A stretch of DNA of 64,000 bases. It comes from Hyphomicrobium sp. Its GTDB lineage: Bacteria; Pseudomonadota; Alphaproteobacteria; Rhizobiales; Hyphomicrobiaceae. Where the stretch lies: assembly GCA_002928735.1 (NCBI GenBank), contig PERL01000002.1:124001-188000 (forward strand). The letters are read 5' to 3'. Below, piece by piece: positions 1 through 9,126 of this stretch (position 1 is the first letter of the stretch; each line of letters starts with the position of its first letter). The position numbers were made by a program, and so were the translations under genes. Below the pieces are notes generated by a model. That model was not told the origin of the DNA and did not search any database. It saw only the letters and a program-made list of their open reading frames with translations.

Positions 1-385
1 GCTTGCCCCAGAGGGGAAAGATGGGTTTGAGGCCGGTGCCGTGCAGTTTTTGTTCGCGGTAGCTGCGGATGTCTTCCAGGAACAAATCGCCAAATGCCAT
101 CGCTTCGATGCCGGCTGAGACTTGTGTGCGGACGTAGTCGCCCATCAGGCGTTCGTAGTCGTCGTTGGAGCAGGGCCAGGGGAGCGGGACAACGTGGAGG
201 GGGATTCCCGCGGCTTCGGCTTGGGCTTCCAATATTTGGCGGCGGACACCGTGCATGGCGACACGGTCGAAGGCTTCGTTGATTGTCGTCAGGAGACCTG
301 CGACCTCGATGGAGGGATCGCCGCGAAGGGCTTGGAGGGACCAGGCACTGTCTTTCCCGCTCGACCAACTCAGGATTGTTTTCAC
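1..385 (-). CDS. PP-loop ATP-binding protein, DUF71/diphthine-ammonia ligase-like (partial)
   Basis: The translation from a GTG at 385 reads towards the left edge and runs off the window, leaving about 128 residues. It opens with V-K-T-I-L-S-W-S-S-G-K-D-S-A, the SGKDS ATP-pyrophosphatase loop of the adenine nucleotide alpha-hydrolase superfamily. The following N-terminal sequence (LLTTINEAFDRVAMHGVRR) fits the ATP_bind_4/DUF71 family that includes diphthine-ammonia ligase. Bacteria lack diphthamide, so the real substrate is unknown. No ATG lies nearby and I see no clear Shine-Dalgarno, so the GTG start is chosen on homology. The C-terminal half is missing. Confidence 0.8.
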   Translation of the reverse strand, partial: MKTILSWSSGKDSAWSLQALRGDPSIEVAGLLTTINEAFDRVAMHGVRRQILEAQAEAAGIPLHVVPLPWPCSNDDYERLMGDYVRTQVSAGIEAMAFGDLFLEDIRSYREQKLHGTGLKPIFPLWGK

Positions 386-487
386 GGATGGATGCCCGTT
401 TATAGGAGGTGTCTGCCCCCTCGCCAGGGGGCTTTAGAATGTCGTAACTTGGCGGCACAGAAACGCAAAACACTTCAGGGCCAGGGC

Positions 488-1201
488 ATGCCGGAATTTG
501 ATCGCATTGTCATCCTGACCGGGGCGGGGATCAGCGCCGAGTCAGGCGTGCCGACGTTCCGCGATAAGGGCGGGATCTGGGCGAAGTACGATTACCGCGA
601 CGTGGCGACGCCGGAGGGCTTCGAGAAGAACCCGCAGCTCGTGCACGAATTCTACAACATGCGGCGGCGTGCGCATCAGTCGGTGGCGCCGAATGCGGCG
701 CACTTTGCGCTGGCTTTGCTGGAAGAGACGCATCCCGGCACGGTGACGCTCGTGACGCAGAATGTCGATCAGCTGCATGAGCAGGCGGGATCGAAGAACC
801 TCATTCACATGCACGGCGAAGCGCTGAAGGGCTGGTGCCTGGGATGCGGGACGCGGATGCCGTGGACGGGGGATATGTTTCTGGAGACGGCGTGCCCCAT
901 CTGCGCCGATGTGGGGACGCTGAGGCCGGATGTCGTTTGGTTCGGCGAGGAGCCGTATCACATGGAGCGGATCATCAAGGAGCTGGAGCAGGCGGACCTT
1001 TTCATTTCGATTGGCACAAGTGGGAATGTGTATCCGGCGGCGGGATTCGTGCAGGTCGCGGCAGAGTATGGCGCGCACACGGTGGAGCTCAATCTGGAGC
1101 CCTCAGAAGGGCGCACGCATTTCGCTGAGGCGATCCATGGGCCGGCGACGGAAGTGGTGCCGGCGTACGTGCGGCGGTTGCTCGATGCAGCTCTCACCTA
1201 A
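488..1201 (+). CDS. cobB: NAD-dependent protein deacylase, sirtuin class III
   Basis: A 237-residue Sir2 protein that removes lysine acyl groups using NAD+. Visible motifs are the NAD loop GAGISAESG at residues 12-20, TQNVD at 90-94, the catalytic histidine of HMHGE (H109), a four-cysteine zinc site (C117, C120, C136, C139) and RPDVVWFGE. Y56 and R59 form the Tyr-x-x-Arg pair that in SIRT5 and E. coli CobB favours succinyl/malonyl substrates, so desuccinylase activity is likely. The reading frame extends upstream to 122, but that part is antisense to the neighbouring PP-loop gene, so the ATG at 488, where sirtuin homology begins, is preferred. Its stop overlaps the convergent RNA methylase by four bases. 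Confidence 0.95.
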   Translation: MPEFDRIVILTGAGISAESGVPTFRDKGGIWAKYDYRDVATPEGFEKNPQLVHEFYNMRRRAHQSVAPNAAHFALALLEETHPGTVTLVTQNVDQLHEQAGSKNLIHMHGEALKGWCLGCGTRMPWTGDMFLETACPICADVGTLRPDVVWFGEEPYHMERIIKELEQADLFISIGTSGNVYPAAGFVQVAAEYGAHTVELNLEPSEGRTHFAEAIHGPATEVVPAYVRRLLDAALT

Positions 1202-2424
1202 CGTTTGAAGACCGTGACCGCCTCGATGTGGGGCGAAAAGATGAACTGGTCGATGGGCGTGACGGGTCCCATCTTGAAGCCGGCATCGATCAGCGTGCGC
1301 GCATCGCGGGCGAGTGTGGCCGGGGCGCAGGATACGGCAATCACCACCGGGACTTTGGAGCGGGCGAGGCGTTCGGCTTGTTCGGCAGCGCCGGCGCGCG
1401 GGGGATCGAGGACGACAGCGTCGTAGGTTTCCAGTTCCTTGGGCGAGAGCGGTTCGCGAAAGAGGTCGCGGACGCGGGCCTCGATGGGTTTGAGGCCGGT
1501 GGCGCGGCGGGCGGCGGCTTCGAGAACAGATATCGCGCGACGGTCGCTGTCGAAGGCTGTGACCTGCACTTTCGCTGCGAGAGGAAACGTGAACGTGCCG
1601 AGGCCGGAGAAGAGATCGGCGACGCGCTTGGCCTTCTTGGGCAGGGCCGCGACGACGAGATCGATCATGCGGCGTTCGGCTTCGGGGATGGCTTGCAGGA
1701 AGAGCGAGGGGGGGACATCCACTTCGGCGGTGCCGAGCGTGAGGCGCGGTTCGGAGCGCACAACAATCGCATCACCGGCGACGACGAGGCGCGCGATGCG
1801 CGCCGTTTCGGCCAATTGTGCAAGACGCGCGCGTTCGTCGGGTTGGAGCAGTTTGTGGCCGTTGTCGAAGGAGACGTCGAGGCCGGTGTCGAGTTTCGTC
1901 ACGATGAGGCGGCCGCTGGAATTGCCGGGCATCGCGATCTTGGCCATGGCCTTCAGATGCGGGAAGGCGGCCATGATGGCGGGATCGAGCAGCAGGCAGT
2001 CGGTGATGTCGACGAGGGTGTGCTGGCCTTCTTCGCGAAAGCCGATCCAGACGTCGCCGCCGGAGCGTTCGATGCCGAGGAAGGCGCGGCGGCGGGAGCG
2101 CAGCGGCATTGGAAGAACTGGCGCGATCTCAGCGGTGATGCCGCGATGGTGGAAGGCATCGCGCACGATCTGGTGTTTCCAGTCGAGGTAAAGCGGCTGG
2201 CTCATGTGTTGCGACATGCAGCCGCCGCAAACGCCGTAGTGGGGGCAGGGCGGGATGGCGCGGCCGGGACTGTCGCTGAGACGCTGCGGCGGGCCATCGG
2301 GGTTCAGTTGCCAGCGTTCGCCGGGCAACGCGCCGGCGATGAAGCGGTCGCCCGCGGGCGTGCGGGCGATGCCGTCGCCTTTTCCGCCCAGTTTTTCGAT
2401 CGTGACTTCGGTGGCGTCAGCCAT
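1198..2424 (-). CDS. TrmA/RlmCD-family RNA 5-methyluridine methyltransferase
   Basis: A 408-residue SAM-dependent RNA methylase. The N-terminus looks like a small TRAM-like beta domain (residues 1-50). It is followed by the iron-sulfur cysteine cluster CPHYGVCGGC with a further cysteine downstream. The C-terminal Rossmann domain contains DLFSGLGTFTFPLA (SAM site), VVLDPPRAG and the nucleophile motif VSCAPATLARDA, where the usual SCNP asparagine is alanine. It makes m5U in rRNA or tRNA; which position cannot be read from sequence. Its start overlaps the tlyA stop by eight bases, so the two are probably translationally coupled. Confidence 0.92.
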   Translation of the reverse strand: MADATEVTIEKLGGKGDGIARTPAGDRFIAGALPGERWQLNPDGPPQRLSDSPGRAIPPCPHYGVCGGCMSQHMSQPLYLDWKHQIVRDAFHHRGITAEIAPVLPMPLRSRRRAFLGIERSGGDVWIGFREEGQHTLVDITDCLLLDPAIMAAFPHLKAMAKIAMPGNSSGRLIVTKLDTGLDVSFDNGHKLLQPDERARLAQLAETARIARLVVAGDAIVVRSEPRLTLGTAEVDVPPSLFLQAIPEAERRMIDLVVAALPKKAKRVADLFSGLGTFTFPLAAKVQVTAFDSDRRAISVLEAAARRATGLKPIEARVRDLFREPLSPKELETYDAVVLDPPRAGAAEQAERLARSKVPVVIAVSCAPATLARDARTLIDAGFKMGPVTPIDQFIFSPHIEAVTVFKR

Positions 2425-3190
2425 CGCGGGTTAGTCCCATGAGATATTCGGTGTTGCCGGAGCCGCCTTCGATGGGCGAGGGGATGACGCCTGCCAGCGT
2501 CCAGCCCGGCGTTGCGGTGACGAGGTTTGACAGAGTTTCGATGGCTTGGGCACGGGCCGCCTCGTCGCGGACGATGCCGCCCTTGCCGACGGCGTCGCGG
2601 CCAACCTCGAATTGAGGCTTGATGAGGGCTACGAGCCAGCAGCGGGGCGCGGCGAGGTGCATCAGATGCGGCAGGACTTTGCTCAGAGAGATGAAGCTGA
2701 CGTCCGCGACGATAGCGTTGGGTGCGTCGCCGATGATTGCGGAGTCGAGGGTGCGGATGTCCCGGCCTTCGAGCGAGACGACGCGGGGGTCAGCGGCGAT
2801 CTTTGGATGGAGTTGGCTGTGGCCGACGTCGACGGCTGCGACGCGGGCGGCGCCGCGTTCGAGCAGGACTTGCGTGAACCCGCCGGTGGAGGCGCCGGCA
2901 TCGAGAGCGGTGCGACTAGTTGGATCGAAGCCGAAGTGATCGAGGGCTGCGATGAGTTTCAATGCTCCGCGAGAGACGTAGGCCGTTCCAGCTTCGGGGG
3001 CGACTTCGAGTTTGGCGGTGACCGGTATCGATGCGCCGGGCTTGGAAACGATCGCCGCATTGACGCGGACGAGGCCGCGCAGGATCGCGTCGCGCGCGCG
3101 GGACCGCGTTGCGACGTGACCGTGTTCGACGAGGAGTTCATCCAGGCGCTTTTTCACGAGCGCAGGTGTACGCGATCCAGGCCGCGGCAC
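2417..3190 (-). CDS. tlyA: TlyA-family rRNA 2'-O-methyltransferase (hemolysin A family)
   Basis: A 257-residue protein with an N-terminal S4 RNA-binding domain (VKKRLDELLVEHG and following, about residues 12-75) and a FtsJ-like methylase domain. The methylase carries LDAGASTGGFTQVLL (SAM loop), VADVSFISL and LIKPQFEVGRD. TlyA proteins 2'-O-methylate cytidines in 16S and 23S rRNA. The start is a GTG at 3190 without a clear ribosome site; a second GTG at 3157, just before the S4 domain, is an alternative. It sits in a minus-strand run with dxs and the downstream RNA methylase. Confidence 0.93.
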   Translation of the reverse strand: MPRPGSRTPALVKKRLDELLVEHGHVATRSRARDAILRGLVRVNAAIVSKPGASIPVTAKLEVAPEAGTAYVSRGALKLIAALDHFGFDPTSRTALDAGASTGGFTQVLLERGAARVAAVDVGHSQLHPKIAADPRVVSLEGRDIRTLDSAIIGDAPNAIVADVSFISLSKVLPHLMHLAAPRCWLVALIKPQFEVGRDAVGKGGIVRDEAARAQAIETLSNLVTATPGWTLAGVIPSPIEGGSGNTEYLMGLTRDG

Positions 3191-3212
3191 AAGTGTAGGG
3201 GCGGTTTCGCGG

Positions 3213-3581
3213 TTACCTGTCGTTGACAGCCCAGGCGCCAGGGCCGTGGGCGAAGAGCAGGAGGAAGCCGCCGCTGATGGCGAGATTCTTCAGGAACATG
3301 GCGAGTTGAACGTCGTCAGAGAAGTTCCCGTGGAAGATGAAGGCGGTCGCGAGTGTGAACAAGGCCATTGGGATGGCGACAGAACGTGCATAGAACCCCG
3401 CCAGCACGGCCAAGCCTCCCAGGATTTCCAGCCCAATTGTGCCGGGCAGGAGAATTGCCGGCACACCGAACTGCTGCATCAAGTTGGCTGTGGCCTCGTA
3501 GCCTTGAAGCTTATTAACGCCTGCGAGGATGAAGACCAGTGCGAGCAGCGTGCGGCCGAGTAGGCTCGTTGCGGCGGTCAT
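3213..3581 (-). CDS. DoxX family membrane protein
   Basis: A 122-residue integral membrane protein with about four hydrophobic helices. LLGRTLLALVFILAGVNKL near the N-terminus, an ILGGLAVLAGF segment and a phenylalanine-rich last helix pair are typical of DoxX/SURF4-like proteins. The exact role of the family is unsettled; some members act in thiosulfate oxidation or redox stress. It lies 22 bases before tlyA and 27 bases after dxs on the same strand, so it is probably cotranscribed. Confidence 0.85.
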   Translation of the reverse strand: MTAATSLLGRTLLALVFILAGVNKLQGYEATANLMQQFGVPAILLPGTIGLEILGGLAVLAGFYARSVAIPMALFTLATAFIFHGNFSDDVQLAMFLKNLAISGGFLLLFAHGPGAWAVNDR

Positions 3582-3608
3582 GGGGTGGCCCTCTGTGCAA
3601 GATCGGAG

Positions 3609-5543
3609 TTAGGCGCGGTGAATGCCACCCGCTTCATCGGAGCGGCCGAGTGCGGCCAGAACGTTGGTAACGATGCCGGCCGCGTCGAGGCCGGCGTCGG
3701 CATACATCTTGTTGGGGTTGTCCTGCTCGATGAAGCGGTCGGGGAGCACCATGGGGCGCACCTTGAGCCCGCGGTCGAGGAGGCCGTTGAGCGCGAGGTA
3801 CTGCAGGACGTGGCTGCCGAAGCCGCCGATGGAGCCCTCTTCGATGGTGATGAGGACTTCGTGTTCGCGGGCAAGCCGCGCGATCAGATCCGTGTCGAGC
3901 GGCTTCATGAAGCGGGCGTCGGCGACGGTGGTGGAGAGGCCCATGGCGGCGAGTTGGTCGGCAGCCTTAAGGGTTTCGGCGAGGCGGGTACCCAACGAAA
4001 GCAGCGCGATGGTCGTGCCTTCGCGCACGATGCGGCCTTTGCCAATTGCGAGCGGGATGCCTTCAGATGGCATCTCGCAGCCGGTGCCTTCGCCGCGGGG
4101 ATAGCGGACGGCGGACGGGGCATCGTCGATGGCGGCGGTGGTCGCGACCATGTGGACGAGTTCGGCTTCGTCGGCGGCGGCCATGATGATGAAGTTCGGC
4201 AGACAGCCAAGGTAGGCGAGATCGAACGAGCCGGCGTGAGTGGGGCCGTCGGCGCCGACGAGGCCGGCGCGGTCGATGGCGAGGCGGACGGGGAGGTTTT
4301 GCACCGCCACGTCATGGACGACCTGATCGTAGCCGCGCTGGAGGAACGTCGAATAGATCGCGGCGAAGGGGCGGTAGCCTTCGGTGGCGAGGCCTGCGGC
4401 AAACGTGACGGCGTGCTGTTCGGCGATGCCGACATCGAACATGCGGTCGGGGAATTCCTTGCCGAAGATGTCGAGGCCGGTGCCGTCGGGCATGGCTGCT
4501 GTGACGGCGACAATGCGCTTATCCCTGCGGCCTTCGGCGACGAGGCTGTCGGCGAAGACGCGGGTGTAGGTCGGCGCGTTGGGCTTGGGCTTGACCTGAG
4601 CGCCGGTGACGACATTGAACTTAGCGACGCCGTGATACTTGTCGTCGGAGGCTTCGGCGGGCGCGTAGCCCTTGCCCTTGCGCGTCACGACATGGACGAG
4701 GATCGGGCCCTGCTTAGCGTCGCGCACGTTTTTGAGAACAGGCAACAGCGCGTTGAGGTCATGGCCGTCGATGGGACCGACGTAATAGAAGCCCAACTCC
4801 TCGAACCACATGCCGCCCTGCCAGAGGTGGCGCGTGTATTCTTCCATCCGCGCGGCGCGGCGTTCCCAGCTCTTGGGCAGGCGCTTGGCGAGCTGCTTGG
4901 CGACATCGCGCCAATAGAGATAGGTGCCGCTCGATGTGGTGCGGGCGAGATAGTGCGAGAGCGCGCCAACGGGGGGCGCAATCGACATATCGTTGTCGTT
5001 GAGGATGACGATGAGGCGTTCATCGCGGGCACCGGCGTTATTGATCGCCTCGTAGGCCATACCGGCGCTCATGGCGCCGTCACCGATGACGGCAACCACG
5101 TTGTTCGTCTTGCCTTCGAGGTCGCGGGCGCAGGCCATGCCGAGCGCGGCAGATATCGAGGTCGAGGAATGACCGGCGCCGAATGGGTCGTATTCGCTTT
5201 CCGCGCGGCGTGTGAAGCCGGCGAGGCCGCCGCCCATGCGGAGCGTTCGGATGCGGTCGCGGCGGCCGGTGAGAATCTTGTGCGGATAGGTCTGGTGGCC
5301 GACATCCCAAACGATGCGGTCGCGGGGGGTATCGAACACCCAATGAAGCGCGACGGTGAGTTCGACCACGCCGAGGCCGGCGCCGAGGTGTCCGCCGGTA
5401 ACCGAGACGGCGTCAATCATCTCCGCGCGCAACTCGTCGGTGAGTTGACGCAGATCGCTTTCGGGGAGACGGCGGAGATCGTCCGGCGTTTTGACGGTGT
5501 CGAGGAGGGGCGTCTTGCTCACGGCGAGGCTATCAATTCCCAT
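3609..5543 (-). CDS. dxs: 1-deoxy-D-xylulose-5-phosphate synthase
   Basis: Catalyses the first step of the MEP isoprenoid pathway, condensing pyruvate with glyceraldehyde 3-phosphate using thiamine diphosphate. The 644 residues show [32 protein letters not shown], the ThDP motif [18 protein letters not shown] ending in NDNDMSI, and the C-terminal transketolase region ([36 protein letters not shown]). The frame is open up to 5648, but the ATG at 5543 gives the standard N-terminus ([17 protein letters not shown]), so I use it. It occupies the usual place between xseB and tlyA, apart from the intervening genes. Confidence 0.97.
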   Translation of the reverse strand: MGIDSLAVSKTPLLDTVKTPDDLRRLPESDLRQLTDELRAEMIDAVSVTGGHLGAGLGVVELTVALHWVFDTPRDRIVWDVGHQTYPHKILTGRRDRIRTLRMGGGLAGFTRRAESEYDPFGAGHSSTSISAALGMACARDLEGKTNNVVAVIGDGAMSAGMAYEAINNAGARDERLIVILNDNDMSIAPPVGALSHYLARTTSSGTYLYWRDVAKQLAKRLPKSWERRAARMEEYTRHLWQGGMWFEELGFYYVGPIDGHDLNALLPVLKNVRDAKQGPILVHVVTRKGKGYAPAEASDDKYHGVAKFNVVTGAQVKPKPNAPTYTRVFADSLVAEGRRDKRIVAVTAAMPDGTGLDIFGKEFPDRMFDVGIAEQHAVTFAAGLATEGYRPFAAIYSTFLQRGYDQVVHDVAVQNLPVRLAIDRAGLVGADGPTHAGSFDLAYLGCLPNFIIMAAADEAELVHMVATTAAIDDAPSAVRYPRGEGTGCEMPSEGIPLAIGKGRIVREGTTIALLSLGTRLAETLKAADQLAAMGLSTTVADARFMKPLDTDLIARLAREHEVLITIEEGSIGGFGSHVLQYLALNGLLDRGLKVRPMVLPDRFIEQDNPNKMYADAGLDAAGIVTNVLAALGRSDEAGGIHRA

Positions 5544-5673
5544 TCGGCGCCGGCCTTTATCGGCTCGATGCGCGGCGGATGATCGGTTGGAAGACACATA
5601 ACCCTTTACCGGCACCGTTTGAAGGGTGTCGGCGGGATCAGTCTGCACAGACTTGCATAGGCTGTCTGGCGTG

Positions 5674-6657
5674 TCAGTTCACCTGACAATTCTCTTCGTA
5701 TTTCATGCAGGCTCCGCCATTGCCCTGATTGCACTGGGCCTGCAGCGACGAGCAGCCACCCTTTTTCCAGGGTGCGACTTCAAAGCCATTCTTATCTTGC
5801 GGCCACTGGCATTTTCCTTTGCGCATCACGTAGCCCTTTTTGCAGAAACAATCGCCCTCGGCGGTGCGGTAGGCGTTTTTCCCGCAATTCTGTATGAGGA
5901 CGCATTCGCCGTTCTTGAGCTTGTAGTTTTGAGCGCATTTCAGCTTTTGAGGCGGCGGGGCCTTCTTTTTCTCGGCTTTTTTCGTTTGGGCGACGGGGGC
6001 GGCCCGCACCGGGCCATCATCAGCGGCCAGCCGTTCGAGGCGGACAATCGCCGGCTCAGCGGCGGGCAGGAATATCTGGAGGCAATCGCCGGGGCCGGTG
6101 GCAATCATCCAGGGATGGGTGCGGAAGGTGTCGAGGGATAGTTGTTCGCCGGAATTCAGGCCGCCGTAATCCTTCAGCGTGCCGTCGAAATCGATCCACA
6201 TGATGGCGCGGTACATGCCGGATTGATTGACGAACGTGATCTTGGTCGGCTCGCGCGAATGCTCGGACCGGAGCGCATTGCGCTCGGAGCAGGAGCGTTC
6301 ACCGGCGCGGGCAGATGATGGCGTTGGGGCCGTCACAACGGCCGGCGGTTCAGGGTTCGAAGGTGTCGGCGCGGCGACGGGCGGGGCGGTGGTCACGGCG
6401 GCGGGCTCGCCGACTTTCTTCAGGTAGGCGCGGGCCATGTCAGCATAGAACCCGGTGGGGTAGCTGCCGAGGAAGGCATTCCATGCGTCGGCCGTACCGA
6501 GCTCTTTGGCGCTCTCGTAGGCTGACTTCACGGCATCTGGGTTTGCGGCGGGGGCGGTGTTTGTCTCGCTTCCGGCGAAGGCGGTGGGAACTTTCGGTAC
6601 TTGTACGGTGAAAGCAAGAACAACCGCCAGGGCGGTCAATGGGATCAGACGCGCCAC
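5674..6657 (-). CDS. Secreted cysteine-rich protein with a VHL beta-domain-like region
   Basis: Predicted exported protein of 327 residues. Residues 1-28 form a signal peptide (hydrophobic core, AFA-G cleavage). Residues 42-82 are a short helical module ([20 protein letters not shown]), followed by a Pro/Ala linker to about 118. Residues about 129-197 resemble the von Hippel-Lindau beta domain: LRS..SREP, FVNQS, W154, FDG (157-159), Y164, R179, H181 and W183 fall at constant spacing relative to human pVHL 63-117. The last 85 residues carry about eleven cysteines in pairs ([14 protein letters not shown], then GGC, QC, AC, NC), probably disulfide-bonded in the periplasm. It sits between xseB and dxs. 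Function is unknown; an adhesion or peptide-binding role is only an inference. Confidence 0.8.
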   Translation of the reverse strand: MARLIPLTALAVVLAFTVQVPKVPTAFAGSETNTAPAANPDAVKSAYESAKELGTADAWNAFLGSYPTGFYADMARAYLKKVGEPAAVTTAPPVAAPTPSNPEPPAVVTAPTPSSARAGERSCSERNALRSEHSREPTKITFVNQSGMYRAIMWIDFDGTLKDYGGLNSGEQLSLDTFRTHPWMIATGPGDCLQIFLPAAEPAIVRLERLAADDGPVRAAPVAQTKKAEKKKAPPPQKLKCAQNYKLKNGECVLIQNCGKNAYRTAEGDCFCKKGYVMRKGKCQWPQDKNGFEVAPWKKGGCSSLQAQCNQGNGGACMKYEENCQVN

Positions 6658-6728
6658 TGCGAAACTCCAAACTCTGATTATCAGCGTTCAGAGCCTAAAG
6701 TCGGTTTTCCATTGGAGCAAGGAAGTTT

Positions 6729-6986
6729 CTATTCGGCGTCGAAGGGGGTGGTCCCCTTGGGCGCGTTATCGGCGCCTAGTGTGATCTTTTCGACTTTGGC
6801 TTCGGCCTGACGCAAAAGTCGGTCGCAGTGATCGCGCAGGACTTCGCCGCGCTCGTAGATGGCGATGCTCTCTTCCAGTTCAACATCGCCACGCTCCAGA
6901 CGCGAGACGATACCCTCGAGCTCCTTGAGCGCGCGCTCGAAGGTCATCTCCTTGATATCTGAGTGTTTATTCAAAGGCTTGTTCAT
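6729..6986 (-). CDS. xseB: Exodeoxyribonuclease VII small subunit
   Basis: An 85-residue protein with the conserved core [20 protein letters not shown] followed by [19 protein letters not shown], the standard XseB signature. It binds the XseA large subunit to form the exonuclease that degrades single-stranded DNA into short oligonucleotides. The frame extends upstream to 7157, but the ATG at 6986 gives a family-typical length. The C-terminal tail after LGADNAPKG is short and acidic. Its neighbour upstream is a histone deacetylase-like gene, as in many alphaproteobacteria. Confidence 0.93.
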   Translation of the reverse strand: MNKPLNKHSDIKEMTFERALKELEGIVSRLERGDVELEESIAIYERGEVLRDHCDRLLRQAEAKVEKITLGADNAPKGTTPFDAE

Positions 6987-7143
6987 CCGATCTACCCCGC
7001 ATTGGCGGTGCTCCCGGTTCGCCGGGACAGGGGCCCGGCCGGAATCGGCCGCGCTGGCGCATTGGGGGATTAGCTGTCCCAGAGAGCCGGCACAAGGCCT
7101 GAGACGTGCTTGCAACCGGTCGAGAGAATGGCCAGAGCGTGGG

Positions 7144-8094
7144 TCAGGTTCCAACATCCATGAGCGTGCGCACGTGGACGCCGACTGATTTTGCCAGTCC
7201 GTCTAGGTCATAGCCGCCTTCCAGCATCGAGACGACGCGGCGATTGGCGTGCGCTTCGGCGATGCCGGCGAGCTTTTCCGTGGCCCACATGAAATCGGCC
7301 TCGACGAGTTGGAGGCCGCCCAAGGGGTCGCGCTTATGGGCATCGAAGCCGGCGGAGATGACGATCAGGTCGGGGCCGAAATTGTGCAGGGGTTTCAGGA
7401 TGCGATCGGAGAATGCCTCGCGGAACTGATCGGCGCCGTCGCCATCACGGAGGGGAGCGTTGAAGATGTTGCCGACGCCGGTTTCGCTCAATTCGCCGGA
7501 ACCGGGGAAGAGCGGCATCTGGTGGGTTGAGCCGTAAAAGCAGTCCTTGTCGGACCAGAAAATGTCTTGGGTGCCGTTGCCATGGTGGACGTCGAAGTCG
7601 ACGACGGCGACGCGCTCGGCGCCATGTTTGGCGCGGGCGTACAGCGCGGCGATGGCGGCGTTGGAGAAGAAGCAGAAGCCCATGGCGCGGTCGTTTTCGG
7701 CGTGATGACCGGGTGGGCGGACTTGGGCAAAAGCATTGGTGGCGCGGCCGGACATGACTTCGTCAACGGCCTGAAGTCCGGCGCCGACGCCGCGCAGGGC
7801 TGCTTCCCAGGACGCCGGCGACATGACGGTGTCGCCGTCGATGCGCACGAGGCGGTTCTCGCCCATGGCCTGTTCGCCGACGCGACGCATGCGCTCGAGA
7901 TGGTGCTTAGGGTGGGCGAGGAGAATTTGGGTTTCGACGTCGTCGCGCAGCGGCGCGTCCATGCGCTTCAGGCTGGCATAACTTTCATGTCCCAGAACTT
8001 TGTCGATGGCGCGCATACGATCAGGACGCTCGGGGTGACCGAAGCCCGTGTCGTGATCAGTGAAAATCGGGTGCGTGACTAGCAGCGTTGTCAT
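7144..8094 (-). CDS. Histone deacetylase-family zinc amidohydrolase
   Basis: A 316-residue class II HDAC-like enzyme. Motifs are [20 protein letters not shown] at the N-terminus, [20 protein letters not shown] with the catalytic His pair, [12 protein letters not shown] with zinc ligands, and [15 protein letters not shown]. Bacterial members hydrolyse acetylpolyamines or acetylated lysines; the substrate here is undetermined. I start at the ATG at 8094 ([11 protein letters not shown]) rather than the upstream codon at 8157, because the family normally begins just before the THP motif. Confidence 0.93.
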   Translation of the reverse strand: MTTLLVTHPIFTDHDTGFGHPERPDRMRAIDKVLGHESYASLKRMDAPLRDDVETQILLAHPKHHLERMRRVGEQAMGENRLVRIDGDTVMSPASWEAALRGVGAGLQAVDEVMSGRATNAFAQVRPPGHHAENDRAMGFCFFSNAAIAALYARAKHGAERVAVVDFDVHHGNGTQDIFWSDKDCFYGSTHQMPLFPGSGELSETGVGNIFNAPLRDGDGADQFREAFSDRILKPLHNFGPDLIVISAGFDAHKRDPLGGLQLVEADFMWATEKLAGIAEAHANRRVVSMLEGGYDLDGLAKSVGVHVRTLMDVGT

Positions 8095-8200
8095 GACCCG
8101 GACCGGTCCTTTCGTTGGGGCATTTGCCTTTGCAGCATTGGGCGCAATCCTAGCCAAGGGCGATGCCTTGGCGCCAGGGGTACGGAAGGCGGGGGGCGGA

Positions 8201-9082
8201 TCACGATCCGGGCAGGCTTAACGGGATAACGGTAACGCCAGGCGGGGGTGGGCGGTCGTCGGGTACAAAGAAGTCTTGCACCAAGGGCTTAGAGGGGTCG
8301 ACGCGGTAGGAGGTAAAATCGGTGATGCCGCCCTTGTCATAAAGGACGCTGTCGTCGATCAGGAATTGTCCGGTCAGATCGCGGGACGGCTGGGTGAGGA
8401 TCAGGTGGGCGGCGTCGGCCATGATGTCGGGGGTGCGGCTCATGGCGATCAGCTTTTTGCCAAGCACATTTTCGACCGCGGCGGTCGCGATGGCGGTGCG
8501 GGGCCATAGTGCGTTGACTGCGATGCCGTCCTGGCGGAATTCCTCGGCCATGCCCAGCACACACAGGCTCATGCCGTATTTGGCGATCGAATAGGCGACG
8601 TGGTTCTTGAACCATTTCGGCTGCATGTCGAGCGGGGGTGACAGGACGAGGACGTGCGGGTTTTGCGCTTTGCGCAGATGGGGAATGCAGGTTTTGGTGG
8701 TGAGGAAGGTGCCGCGCGTGTTGATCGCGTGCATGAGGTCGAAGCGCTTCATATCGGTGGCTTCGGTGCCGGTGGGCGAGAGCGCGGAGGCGTTGTTGAT
8801 GCAGATGTCGATGCCGCCGAAGGTTTCGACGGTCTTGGCGACGGCGGCAATGACCTGATCTTCGAAGCGGATGTCGCAGACGATGGGGAGCGCGCGGCCG
8901 CCGGCTTTTTCGATCTCGGCCGCGGATGTGTGAACGGTGCCGGGAAGCTTGGGATTGGGGTCGCTGGTTTTGGCGGCGATGGCAATGTTGGCGCCGTCGC
9001 GCGCGGCGCGCAGTGCGATAGCGAGGCCGATGCCGCGGCTGCCGCCGGTGATGAAGAGCGTCTTGCCTTTGAGCGATGCCAT
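8201..9082 (-). CDS. SDR family oxidoreductase, HSDL2-like
   Basis: A 293-residue short-chain dehydrogenase. TGGSRGIG (residues 11-18) binds NAD(P), NNAS follows strand 4, and YSIAK provides the catalytic Tyr and Lys. The long C-terminal extension and the VLSPPLDMQPKWF segment resemble hydroxysteroid dehydrogenase-like 2 proteins, linked to lipid metabolism. The ATG at 9082 (MASLKGKTLFITGG) is the natural start although the frame is open further upstream. It lies 44 bases after the next minus-strand gene and may belong to the same fatty-acid-related unit. Confidence 0.9.
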   Translation of the reverse strand: MASLKGKTLFITGGSRGIGLAIALRAARDGANIAIAAKTSDPNPKLPGTVHTSAAEIEKAGGRALPIVCDIRFEDQVIAAVAKTVETFGGIDICINNASALSPTGTEATDMKRFDLMHAINTRGTFLTTKTCIPHLRKAQNPHVLVLSPPLDMQPKWFKNHVAYSIAKYGMSLCVLGMAEEFRQDGIAVNALWPRTAIATAAVENVLGKKLIAMSRTPDIMADAAHLILTQPSRDLTGQFLIDDSVLYDKGGITDFTSYRVDPSKPLVQDFFVPDDRPPPPGVTVIPLSLPGS

Positions 9083-9126
9083 TTTTGGGTCTTTCTTGGA
9101 AATCGCAGCCAGTGTTGATCTAAGGC

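Noticed and set aside
3585-5582. A 665-codon plus-strand open frame across dxs
   Set aside because: It is the antisense of dxs, which has full-length homology. Its Gly/Ala/Val/Glu/Asp-rich composition is typical of GC-driven shadow frames.
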